This document shows positions 34,062 to 42,551 of a DNA stretch of 64,000 bases, piece by piece. Source of the stretch: Anabaena sp. WA102 (GTDB lineage Bacteria > Cyanobacteriota > Cyanobacteriia > Cyanobacteriales > Nostocaceae); NCBI RefSeq assembly GCF_001277295.1, contig NZ_CP011456.1, positions 3,298,001-3,362,000 of the forward strand. Reading direction: 5' to 3'. Below the pieces are notes generated by a model. It did no database searches. It was given only the letters and a program-made list of their open reading frames with translations, and was not told the DNA's origin. Positions within the stretch are counted from its first letter, which is position 1. Each line of letters begins with the position of its first letter. The position numbers were made by a program, and so were the translations under genes.

Positions 34062-36104
34062 CTATTCTGCCAGCATTGTTAATAACTGTGCCTCTGTCAA
34101 TTGGCTAATTCCTAAATTCTGGGCTTTTTCTAGCTTAGAACCGGCATCTGCACCCACAACTAAAAAGTCTGTTTTTTTGCTAACCGAATCAGTGATTTTA
34201 CCACCTGCTTTTTGAATTAAGGCTTTGGCTTCATCCCGTTTTAAGGTTGGTAATGTGCCGGTGACGACAAAGGTTTTCCCAGCAAAATTTTGATTAATTT
34301 TCTCTACTGCTTTGGTTTCTATGCTGTTGGCTAATTGTAAGCCAATGGTCTGAATCCGGGAGATTAAGGTTTGATTGGCTGGGGTGCGAAACCATTGATA
34401 GACTGACTGGGCGATTTCTGCACCGATACCATAAACGCCTGCAATATCCGATTGTCTGGCGGCTGTTAACTCGGCGACGGTGGTAAACTTCTCGGTGAGT
34501 AATTGGGCGTTGACGCTGCCAACGTGACGGATGCCTAAACCATATAATACTCTAGACCAGGGTTGGGTTTTTGATTGAGCGATCGCCTTCACCAATTTTT
34601 CTGCCGATTTTTGTCCCATGCGTTCTAACGCAGATAATTTATCTGTTGTCAATTCATATAAATCAGCAATGGAATGTATTAAACCCTTGTCTACGAGTTG
34701 ATACACCAACTTTTCTCCCACACCTTTAATATCTAAAGCGTCACGACTGACCCAATGTTCAACCTCACCTTTAAGAATCGCCGCACAGGAAGCATTTACA
34801 CATCTAGTAACAGCTTCGCCCGTTTCTCTCACCACCTGTTGACCACAGACGGGACAATGGGAAGGCATAATGAAAGGTTGAGTGTCAGCGGGACGTAGTT
34901 CTTTGATGACCCGGACGACTTCGGGAATGATTTCTCCGGCTTTGCGAACAATCACGGTGTCGCCAATACGGATATCTAATTGCTCAATGCGATCGCTATT
35001 ATGTAAGGTAGCACGGGAAACAGTTGTTCCCGCTAATTGTACTGGCAACATTTCCGCTAAAGGAGTTAATGCCCCAGTTCTACCAACGTTAACGGTAATT
35101 TTTACTACACGGGTTGGGGCTTCTTCCGCCGGATATTTTAAGGCTATAGCCCAGCGGGGAAACTTCTGTGTAAACCCCAATTGTTCTTGGAGTCTAAACG
35201 TATTTAATTTAACGACAACACCATCTGTCATGTAGGGAGAATTCAGCCGTTCTGTATCCCAATATTGGTAATATTCAGCAACTTCAGCGATAGAATGGCA
35301 GAGTTTATGATTGGTATCCACTCGAAAACCCATTTTTTGCAACAATTCCAAAGCCTCCCATTGAGTATTGGCAATACTAGAATCATCCAAGCCTGTAATA
35401 TGCAGAGTATAAGCAAAGAAATCTAACTGTCGCTGTGCTACAATCCGTGAATCTAATTGTCTGAGCGTACCCGCCACAGCATTGCGCGGATTAGCAAATA
35501 ACTGTTCTCCAGCCTTTTGTCTCTTCTCATTAATTTCCTTAAATACCTGTAAAGGTAAGAATGCTTCTCCTCGGACTTCCACCTTAGCAATATTTTCTAA
35601 CCCGTCAAAATTCAAACGGAGGGGAATTGAGCGAATAGTCCTGACATTTTGGGTAATATCCTCACCCATTACCCCATCTCCTCGCGTTGTCCCCCTGACT
35701 AAGAAGCCATTTTCGTAAGTCAAAGCCAAAGCTGCACCATCAATTTTTAACTCAGATACATATTCTACTTCTCCGGTATTATACTGAGTAGGTGAGTATC
35801 GCCGCCACCGCTGATCCCAACTTTGCAATTCTTCAATATTGAAAGCATTTTCCAGGCTATATAGGGGAATGTTGTGACGAACTGAAGTAAAATGGGTGGC
35901 AGGGCGATCGCCAACACGCTGAGTTGGACTATCAGGAGTAATTAATTCGGGATTTTGTGTTTCTAATTCTTGCAACTCTCGATACAGCCGATCATAAACC
36001 GTATCTTCCATAACTGGCGCATCTAAAACATAATAGGCATAACTAGCTTGTTGCAATAAGCGGCGTAACTCTTCTATACGTTTTACTTCCGGCTGATTTG
36101 ACAT
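34062..36104 (-). CDS. ligA: NAD-dependent DNA ligase
   Basis: The start at 36104 (MSNQPEVKRIEEL) gives 680 residues, the family size. The longer frame to 36236 translates a heptad repeat. Domain Ia (YAYYVLDAP) binds NMN. The adenylated lysine is K120 in SELKIDGAALAL. The OB fold follows, then a four-Cys zinc finger (CPVCG, then CVNASC). HhH repeats come next (ALERMGQKSAEKL; VYGIGAEIAQS), and a C-terminal BRCT domain starts GKTFVVTGTLPT. It seals nicks in replication and repair. It is divergent from the GDPD gene across a 203-bp region filled with STRR repeats. Confidence 0.96.
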   Translation of the reverse strand: MSNQPEVKRIEELRRLLQQASYAYYVLDAPVMEDTVYDRLYRELQELETQNPELITPDSPTQRVGDRPATHFTSVRHNIPLYSLENAFNIEELQSWDQRWRRYSPTQYNTGEVEYVSELKIDGAALALTYENGFLVRGTTRGDGVMGEDITQNVRTIRSIPLRLNFDGLENIAKVEVRGEAFLPLQVFKEINEKRQKAGEQLFANPRNAVAGTLRQLDSRIVAQRQLDFFAYTLHITGLDDSSIANTQWEALELLQKMGFRVDTNHKLCHSIAEVAEYYQYWDTERLNSPYMTDGVVVKLNTFRLQEQLGFTQKFPRWAIALKYPAEEAPTRVVKITVNVGRTGALTPLAEMLPVQLAGTTVSRATLHNSDRIEQLDIRIGDTVIVRKAGEIIPEVVRVIKELRPADTQPFIMPSHCPVCGQQVVRETGEAVTRCVNASCAAILKGEVEHWVSRDALDIKGVGEKLVYQLVDKGLIHSIADLYELTTDKLSALERMGQKSAEKLVKAIAQSKTQPWSRVLYGLGIRHVGSVNAQLLTEKFTTVAELTAARQSDIAGVYGIGAEIAQSVYQWFRTPANQTLISRIQTIGLQLANSIETKAVEKINQNFAGKTFVVTGTLPTLKRDEAKALIQKAGGKITDSVSKKTDFLVVGADAGSKLEKAQNLGISQLTEAQLLTMLAE

Positions 36105-36189
36105 CATCAGTTTCATAACAAAAAATAATAACGGTGGGAATTTAATTATAGGAATCCGGTTTGATTCTGTGAATTTACTTGTGTGGTCA

Positions 36190-36306
36190 GGGAACAGGGA
36201 ACAAGGAACAGGGAACAGCAAACAGTCAACAGTCAACAGTCAACAGTCAACAGCGAACAGTCAACAGTCAACAGCAAACAGCGAACAGTCAACAGTCAAC
36301 AGTCAT
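36190..36306 (+). repeat. Heptad (STRR) array between ligA and the GDPD gene
   Basis: About 16 tandem heptads of GGGAACA, CAACAGT and CAGCGAA types fill the divergent intergenic region and run to within 2 bp of the GDPD start codon. Heptad repeats of this kind are typical of heterocystous cyanobacteria. They leave no usual ribosome-binding site. Confidence 0.9.
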
Positions 36307-36307
36307 C

Positions 36308-37285
36308 ATGACTCAAACATTCATAAACAAACCCCCCATTATTATCGCTCATCGCGGTGCAAGTGGCTACCGTCCCGAACATACTTTAGCTAGTTATGAA
36401 TTAGCAATTGATTTAGGTGCTGATTATATTGAACCCGATTTAGTTATTACTAAAGATGGTGTTTTAATTGCCCGTCATGAAAATGAAATCTCTGAAACTA
36501 CAGATATTGCTAATCATCCCGAATTTGCTCATTTAAAAACCACGAAAATTATTGATAGTGAAATTAAAACAGGTTGGTTTACAGAAGACTTGACCATAGC
36601 AGAAATCAAAACCTTAACAGCTAAAGAACGTATTCCCCAATTACGCCCTCAAAATCTAGTTTATGAGGGAATATTTCCTATTCCCACTTTTACAGAAATC
36701 ATTGATTTAGCCCAGCATAAAAGTCAAGCAATTGGCCGTAATATCGGCATTTATCCTGAAACGAAACATCCCAGTTATTTTCAATCAATTGGTTTACCAT
36801 TAGAAGACACTTTATTATTAAGCTTACAAACAGTTAATTTACCCATATTTATTCAATCCTTTGAAGTTAGTAACCTCAAAGAATTGTCTCGAAAAACAGA
36901 TTTACCATTAGTCCAACTCATTAATGATACTAGTCAACCTTACGATTTTGTGATTAATAATAATCCCCGAAATTATGCAGATTTATTAAATCAAAAAGGG
37001 TTGAAAGAAATTGCCGAATATGCCCAAGCAATAGGTGTAAATAAAAACTTATTAATTCCCAGAGATAATCATGGTCAATTACTATCACCAACATCTTTAA
37101 TTATAGATGCTCATGCAGCTAATTTACAAGTTCACGCTTGGACTTTTAGAAATGAGGATTTTTTCTTACCCTTAGACTGTCAGGGAAATCCTGAACAGGA
37201 ATATCAATCATTTTTTAAATTGGGTGTAGATGGTGTATTTAGTGATTATCCAGATAAAGCCTTAAAAGTCAAACTCTATGAATAA
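36308..37285 (+). CDS. Glycerophosphodiester phosphodiesterase
   Basis: The start is the ATG at 36308 (MTQTFINKPP); the frame continues upstream only by reading the heptad array. The product is 325 residues. The GDPD signature is complete: IIAHRGASGYRPEHTLASYELA (His and Arg-Gly-Ala), then the metal-binding EPDLVITKDGVLIARHENEI, then GIYPETKHP. The end is QVHAWTFRNED and VDGVFSDYPDKAL. It hydrolyses glycerophosphodiesters to glycerol-3-phosphate and alcohol. There is no signal peptide, so it is predicted cytoplasmic. It resembles the GlpQ/UgpQ long form. Confidence 0.93.
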   Translation: MTQTFINKPPIIIAHRGASGYRPEHTLASYELAIDLGADYIEPDLVITKDGVLIARHENEISETTDIANHPEFAHLKTTKIIDSEIKTGWFTEDLTIAEIKTLTAKERIPQLRPQNLVYEGIFPIPTFTEIIDLAQHKSQAIGRNIGIYPETKHPSYFQSIGLPLEDTLLLSLQTVNLPIFIQSFEVSNLKELSRKTDLPLVQLINDTSQPYDFVINNNPRNYADLLNQKGLKEIAEYAQAIGVNKNLLIPRDNHGQLLSPTSLIIDAHAANLQVHAWTFRNEDFFLPLDCQGNPEQEYQSFFKLGVDGVFSDYPDKALKVKLYE

Positions 37286-37706
37286 TCTAATAATATAAGT
37301 AGGTTGGCGTTGAAAATTGTCGTTATGGCAAGGCAAAAGGCAAGAGGCAATAGGCAAGAGTGAAGAGGGTTTGGGCGATTTTACGTTTCTTTACACAGTT
37401 TGGTTTTATTGTGTTCACCTACTTAATCTAATAATATAAGTAGGTTGGCGTTGAAAATTGTCGTTATGGCAAGGCAAAAGGCAAGAGGCAATAGGCAAGA
37501 GTGAAGAGGGTTTGGGCGATTTTACGTTTCTTTACACAGTTTGGTTTTATTGTGTTCACCTACTTAATCTAATAATATAAGTAGGTTGGCGTTGAAAATT
37601 GTCGTTATGGCAAGGCAAAAGGCAAGAGGCAATAGGCAAGAGTGAAGAGGGTTTGGGCGATTTTACGTTTCTTTACACAGTTTGGTTTTATTGTGTTCAC
37701 CTACTT
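37284..37706 (+). repeat. Three tandem copies of the AAGTAGG element, 141-bp period
   Basis: Three essentially identical 128-bp elements at 37297-37424, 37438-37565 and 37579-37706 have AAGTAGGTTGGCG and CACCTACTT ends. The 13-bp sequence AATCTAATAATAT precedes each one. The array begins right at the GDPD stop codon. The 37707-38051 stretch beyond it shows no gene. Confidence 0.92.
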
Positions 37707-38051
37707 ACTCTTAGTTTTATCCTAGATGCTATTTATCAGATATATTATTCATAATGGCTGTATGATTAGCTTAAATTATAGAAAATCAATAATACTTTTG
37801 ATATTTATAACTTTTAGCAATTTGCCTTTATATTTCCTTAATAATTAGTTGAGAATCTTTTCTATTTATCAACGAGGTTGCTATACTTTCAGCGATTTGC
37901 TATAATTTCAGAGAATTTCATAATTGGGTTACTATTGTCAATTTTAGATTTTTCAGAAGATGTTAGTCTCAAACCCTTGATTGACAGTAGGTTCAGAAAT
38001 CATTTTCCCAGGCTAATACAAAACTTTACAAAATTAATAGCTATTCCTTAA

Positions 38052-38160
38052 GAGACTTCCAAGAAATAAATTATCCCAAGAAACGAACCACAGAGGCACA
38101 GAGTACACAGAGAGAGAATTTTTGCATCAGTTTTGGGACATTTTTTTATTTGGAAGTCTC
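38052..38160. mobile_element. MITE with GAGACTTCC ends, 3-bp duplication, inside a tandem array
   Basis: The 109-bp element has inverted ends GAGACTTCCAA and TTGGAAGTCTC and is flanked by TAA (38049-38051 and 38161-38163). Removing it rejoins CTATTCCT to TAAACAATT, which recreates the junction found in the 106-bp repeats that follow. Confidence 0.82.
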
Positions 38161-38164
38161 TAAA

Positions 38165-38470
38165 CAATTTTAGCCATGAATTTGCTCAGAAATAATCTAA
38201 TTTGAGCGATCGCAAAAATTTCCTATTGACAAATTGACGAAAAAGTGATATTCAACAGCTATTCCTTCAACAATTGTAGCCATGAATTTGCTCAGAAATA
38301 ATCTAATTTGAGCGATCGCAAAAATTTCCTATTGACAAATTGACGAAAAAGTGATATTAAACAGCTATTCCTTCAACAATTGTAGCCATGAATTTGCTCA
38401 GAAATGATCTAATTTGAGCGATCGCAAAAATTTCCTATTGACAAATTGACAAAAAAGTGATATTCAACCT
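38165..38470 (+). repeat. Three 106-bp direct repeats, each with a HIP1 site and a promoter-like motif
   Basis: Units share GCCATGAATTTGCTC at 38173, 38279 and 38385, a GCGATCGC palindrome, and a TTGACA-N17-TATTCA/TATTAA module. A degenerate fourth unit lies upstream of the MITE at 38052. The array lies between two convergent genes. Confidence 0.9.
38226..38466 (+). promoter_or_regulatory. Three tandem consensus-like promoters reading right
   Basis: TTGACA at 38226, 38332 and 38438 is followed after exactly 17 nt by TATTCA, TATTAA and TATTCA. All point toward the 3' end of the TPR gene, so transcripts would be noncoding and partly antisense. Whether they are active is unknown. Confidence 0.5.
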
Positions 38471-38540
38471 GGCAATGTTATTAATGATAAGAAAATAGGC
38501 TAAAAACCCTTGAGGGCAAGTTTTGGAGGGTTTCCTCACA

Positions 38541-40886
38541 TCAACTCTTAATTAATGTTTGGAAACCTGGATCATTTTTAATCTCATCAAAGTCAATATC
38601 ATTTACAGCATCTTCTCGATAACTGGGATTAAATTCAATAGCTTTTTGCAGATTTTCTAAAGCTAATTCAATTTTTCTTTGTAGTGCATAACAGGCAGCT
38701 TTGTTGTAATAAGCACTAGAATAATCAGGTTTGATTTCTAGTGCTTTATCAAAACTGATAATTGCTTGATCATCTTCTCCCAACATTACCAATGTGTAAC
38801 CCCGTTTATCCCAAATTTTGGGAGAGTTGGGTTGAAATTCTAAAGCTTTATCAAAAGAAGCAACTGCATCTTCACAACGTTCTAATTCTAGCAAAGATAA
38901 ACCACGATTTACCCAAGCAACCCCATCATCAGGTTTGATTTTAGTAGCTTTATCAAAACAGTTAAATGCCTCTTGATGTTTTCCTAAATTTCCACAAGCC
39001 ACACCAATATCACACCAAGCTTGATGATATTCAGGATTAATTTTGATAGCTTGATTATAGGAGGCTATAGCATCTTTGTAGCGTTTTAATCTATTGAGAA
39101 TTATCCCCCGTTTTAACCAATTTTCTGGATTTTCTGGTTGAATTTTAATGAGTTGTTCATAAATAGCTAAAGCATCTTCATGGCGTTTTTCTAAAAATAG
39201 CACTTCTGCCTGTTTGATATAATCATCAATAGAAATTTCTGGTTGTAATGATTCTGATTTTTGTTCTATTGCTGGTAATATTGTAGGTGTAATTTCTGCT
39301 AATTCTTTGAGAATTATCTCTTTACGTTGTTGAGCATCAATTTCTAAGTTTTGCAGATTTTCTAGAACAGTAACTTGCTGTTTTTGCACATCATTTTGTA
39401 AATCTGAAAACTGAGATGTAAATTCTCCTCCAGATTTTTCCAGATTCTCAATTAGTTGCTGTTGTCGTTGAATAGCTGTATGTTGTAATTCTCTTAGTTG
39501 GTGAGAAAATTCAATTTCTAAGTTTTGCAGATTTTCTAGAACAGTAACTTGCTGTTTTTGCACATCATTTTGTAAATCTGAAAACTGAGATGTAAATTCT
39601 CCTCCAGATTTTTCTAGATTCTCAATTATTTGCTGTTGTCGTTGAATAGCTGTATTTTGTAATTCTCTTAGTTGGTGAGAAAATTCAATTTCTAAGTTTT
39701 GCAGATTTTCTAGAACAGTAACTTGCTGTTTTTGCACATCATTTTGTAAATCTGAAAACTGAGATGTAAATTCTCCTCCAGATTTTTCTAGATTCTCAAT
39801 TATTTGCTGTTGTCGTTGAATAGCTGTATTTTGTAATTCTCTTAGTTGGTGAGAAAATTCGCTTTGTAATACAGCTAAATCTTCAAGCAATTGATATTTT
39901 TGAACTTGGATATCAGTTTTTAATTCAGTAATGTCTGATTTAAATATATTATTAAGGGTTTCGATATTACCTAGAACTATATCTTTTTGAGTTTTAACAT
40001 CTAATTCAAATTGAGATAATTCATTATTAAATTCTGATTGTAGTTTTGCTAAGTTCTCAACAATATGGAATTTCTCTTGTTGAGTTTCTGACTCTAACCC
40101 TTGAAATTGAGATATTAAACCAGCGCGAGATTTTTCAATATCACTAATAGCAATATCTTTTTGATTTTCCACTTCTGATTTGAGTTGGGTAAATTGAGAA
40201 AATAACTCAAATTCTAACTTTTTGATATTGTCAATTGTAATTTTTTGCTGTTGAGCAGATAAAGTTAGTTGTTCTAGTTGAGTATTTAATCTAAACTCTA
40301 AATTACTGATATTCTCTTGAGCAGATTTAACTTCAATTTCCAAAGCTGTTAAAAACTCTTGTTTTGACTTGGGTAAATCAGATAAAAGAATAGATAAATT
40401 TTCTTCTTCACCTTGAATTTTTTGTTTAAGAGCATTAACTTCCTGTGCTAATTCTTGAGTAGTGTTTTTAGATTTTTGAATCAGTTGTTTTGCTTCTGCT
40501 TGAACTGTAGTTAATTGAGTTTGCAAATTTTCAATTCCTTGAATCTGCTGCATTGCTCTTTCTCCAATTTCCCGAATTACGGCTCGACGAAAAAACCATA
40601 ATATGGCAATTAAAGCCACAGGAAATAAACTTAAAATAGTCAACCAGATATTGAGTAAGGTATTCGTGCGAGTAAAAGCTCGTTCAAAATCAGATTGCAC
40701 TTGTTTTTGAGTGCGGGTTTCTTGTCGCAGTCGTGCTAATTCTTCCCGTTCCTGATTTGATAGTACCTGAGCCGTAGCAGATGGTACAAGATACCCACTG
40801 ATAAAAGCCGTTGATAGCAGCAAGGGTGACAAGAAAATGGCGCTTTTTAAAGCTAGATTTGAGTATAAGGGGTTTTTGTTCTTCAT
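38541..40886 (-). CDS. Membrane-anchored coiled-coil protein with TPR domain
   Basis: The start at 40886 is preferred (AGGGA about 9 nt upstream); the frame extends to 40940. The product is 781 residues. It has a signal or first membrane segment (AIFLSPLLLSTAFISGYLV), a second membrane helix near 80-100 (IWLTILSLFPVALIAILWFF), then about 400 residues of coiled coil. Three almost identical 58-residue units beginning EFSHQLRELQNTAIQRQQQ lie within the coil (nt about 39330-39860). The C-terminal 190 residues form about five TPRs (AIYEQLIKIQPENPENWLKR and so on), a protein-binding scaffold. The TPR end probably faces the periplasm or cytoplasm on one side of the membrane; topology is not certain. 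No specific function known. Confidence 0.85.
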   Translation of the reverse strand: MKNKNPLYSNLALKSAIFLSPLLLSTAFISGYLVPSATAQVLSNQEREELARLRQETRTQKQVQSDFERAFTRTNTLLNIWLTILSLFPVALIAILWFFRRAVIREIGERAMQQIQGIENLQTQLTTVQAEAKQLIQKSKNTTQELAQEVNALKQKIQGEEENLSILLSDLPKSKQEFLTALEIEVKSAQENISNLEFRLNTQLEQLTLSAQQQKITIDNIKKLEFELFSQFTQLKSEVENQKDIAISDIEKSRAGLISQFQGLESETQQEKFHIVENLAKLQSEFNNELSQFELDVKTQKDIVLGNIETLNNIFKSDITELKTDIQVQKYQLLEDLAVLQSEFSHQLRELQNTAIQRQQQIIENLEKSGGEFTSQFSDLQNDVQKQQVTVLENLQNLEIEFSHQLRELQNTAIQRQQQIIENLEKSGGEFTSQFSDLQNDVQKQQVTVLENLQNLEIEFSHQLRELQHTAIQRQQQLIENLEKSGGEFTSQFSDLQNDVQKQQVTVLENLQNLEIDAQQRKEIILKELAEITPTILPAIEQKSESLQPEISIDDYIKQAEVLFLEKRHEDALAIYEQLIKIQPENPENWLKRGIILNRLKRYKDAIASYNQAIKINPEYHQAWCDIGVACGNLGKHQEAFNCFDKATKIKPDDGVAWVNRGLSLLELERCEDAVASFDKALEFQPNSPKIWDKRGYTLVMLGEDDQAIISFDKALEIKPDYSSAYYNKAACYALQRKIELALENLQKAIEFNPSYREDAVNDIDFDEIKNDPGFQTLIKS

Positions 40887-41123
40887 CACTATTTTCCCTA
40901 TCCGGTGGTTAGTATTGACAGCGGTGTGCTTATATGCCATCTATGATAGATGATTGTTGTAGGGTGACTGGATTTCTATGGGGTTTTTTGATATTAACAG
41001 ATTTGGGTGGAGGATGGAATTATGGATAAATACCATTTAGCCATCAACCATTTTAATTTCATTGTAAAGATAGTGCATTAGCTAGAGTATAACGCACTCT
41101 AAAACTATTGATAAACTACATCA

Positions 41124-41798
41124 TTAGACAGGAACAATTACTCTGAAAGTCAAGTTTATTCTAGGTTCAACTTTCTTCGATGTCTTAGGAATTTGATGCT
41201 GCCAAAAATGCTGCGTTTCACCAGCCATTAACAAAAAACTACCATGTGTTAACTCAACTTCTGCTTTCAAATCTTTGTTGTTCTTATGCCTAAACATAAA
41301 CCTTCTCGTACCACCAAAATTAACAGAAGCAATCACAGGATTTTTACCTAGCTCTTTTTCCGCATCTGTATGCCAAGACATTCCATCATTTCCATCACGA
41401 TAAAGATTGAGCAAAACGCTATTGAATTGAGATTCTACAATTCTCTCAATTTGCTCTTTTATTAGTAGCAAAGTTGGTGTCCAAGGTTCAGGATCGAAAT
41501 GAATACCTGAAAATTTATATGAATTACCTTTATTTCCATACCAAGCTGTCTTTCTTGGTACATCTACTACCTTACCATAGATATTCATTCTATCTTGTCG
41601 CCATTTAATATCACTATGCAGAACTTGAAAAAAGTCATCGCTCTCTTGCTTTGTGAAGAAATTAGGGTAAAAAGTAACTTCCCCATCTGGTAAAGATAGT
41701 ATTTGTTTCCTTGTGTTATTAGTCGCTGTATGACCAATAGCATCAAACCCAGAAAATAAGTCTCCTTGAACAAAATTTGTAGTTTGTTTACTGCTCAT
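41124..41798 (-). CDS. AlkB-like 2-oxoglutarate/Fe(II) dioxygenase
   Basis: The 224-residue protein has all the ligands of the AlkB family. The iron ligands are H143 and D145 in SWHTDAEKELG and H201 in HFWQHQIPK; R213 and R219 in RINLTFR bind 2-oxoglutarate and substrate. FRHKNNKD and GSFLLMAGE surround the jelly-roll core. It is closest in type to the ALKBH2/3-like group with the GxxxxxxYxD turn (LYRDGNDGM). It repairs alkylated bases (1-methyladenine, 3-methylcytosine) in DNA or RNA. It stands alone; upstream is a repeat cluster. Confidence 0.92.
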   Translation of the reverse strand: MSSKQTTNFVQGDLFSGFDAIGHTATNNTRKQILSLPDGEVTFYPNFFTKQESDDFFQVLHSDIKWRQDRMNIYGKVVDVPRKTAWYGNKGNSYKFSGIHFDPEPWTPTLLLIKEQIERIVESQFNSVLLNLYRDGNDGMSWHTDAEKELGKNPVIASVNFGGTRRFMFRHKNNKDLKAEVELTHGSFLLMAGETQHFWQHQIPKTSKKVEPRINLTFRVIVPV

Positions 41799-41936
41799 AC
41801 AAGTTTATTTTTCAAAGTTATGGTAGAGTTTGGAATATTCATGAAATGTTACTAAAGGCACTTATACGACTTATTCAACTGATCATGAACAAGTCTAAGT
41901 GTTGGAAAAATGAGTGCTAATAAATATGCTGCCGAT

Positions 41937-42058
41937 AAGTAGGTGGGCGTTAAAAATTGTCGTTGGGGCAAGGGAACAGGGAACTCTTAACTGGGAACAG
42001 AGTTTTGAGTGATTTTACTTTTCTTCACATACCTTTAAATTTTTCTGTTCACCTACTT
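41937..42058 (+). mobile_element. AAGTAGG-family element
   Basis: A 122-bp copy with AAGTAGGTGGGCG and CACCTACTT ends. Its middle contains GGGAACAGGGAACTC instead of the GGCAAGA heptads of other copies, so the inner purine-rich block is exchangeable. Confidence 0.78.
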
Positions 42059-42129
42059 AGGTGTAATTAAAAGATTAGACATCTCCAGAAAAGAATGTAG
42101 AGCCGAGAATCCCTACCCATGGAACCTCT

Positions 42130-42351
42130 CTATACTAAACACGGGTGAGATTTAAACTTTTGCCAAATGACAAAGAACCCAGATGTGTAGTAGGGGTCAA
42201 CCAAAAGCTGATATGTGTCAACTTAAGCTCAAATCCCTACCACATCTCGTTCCTAGTCTCTGACTAGGAATGCAGTTGATGAGGCTCTGCCTCTAATATC
42301 ATTGAAGGCAGAGCCTTCTAGAATTCATTCCCAGTCAGAGACTGGGAATGA
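42130..42351. repeat. Repeat cluster upstream of the FAD enzyme
   Basis: 42130-42185 is the inverted partner of 25952-26017. At about 42203 comes an AAGCTGATATGTGTCAACTT end like that of the element at 26893. 42246-42351 is a MITE-like nested palindrome: CTCGTTCCTAGTC with an inner hairpin, GGCTCTGCCT, and the inverse end GACTGGGAATGAG. The 42352-42551 stretch shows no gene. Confidence 0.72.
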
Positions 42352-42551
42352 GACGACTTGAGGTTTTTCGTAATTTTGTAAAAGTCCATGTCTGAACCGT
42401 GTTTAGTATACAAGGGTTCTAGGGTACGCATATTTAATTTCTGGAGATACCCATTGATTATACTGTAACTTACAAGGAACAAGTTGCAAAGAACCTTTCC
42501 CCGGCGCTACCGTCTACAATTTGACGTAGTAGTGTATAGAGTGCAAAAACC

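Noticed and set aside
36108..36236. N-terminal extension of LigA
   Set aside because: It translates the heptad array; family length fits the start at 36104.
38165..38470. Possible CRISPR or origin iterons
   Set aside because: 106-bp units are identical throughout, so no spacers; no dnaA or rep gene nearby.
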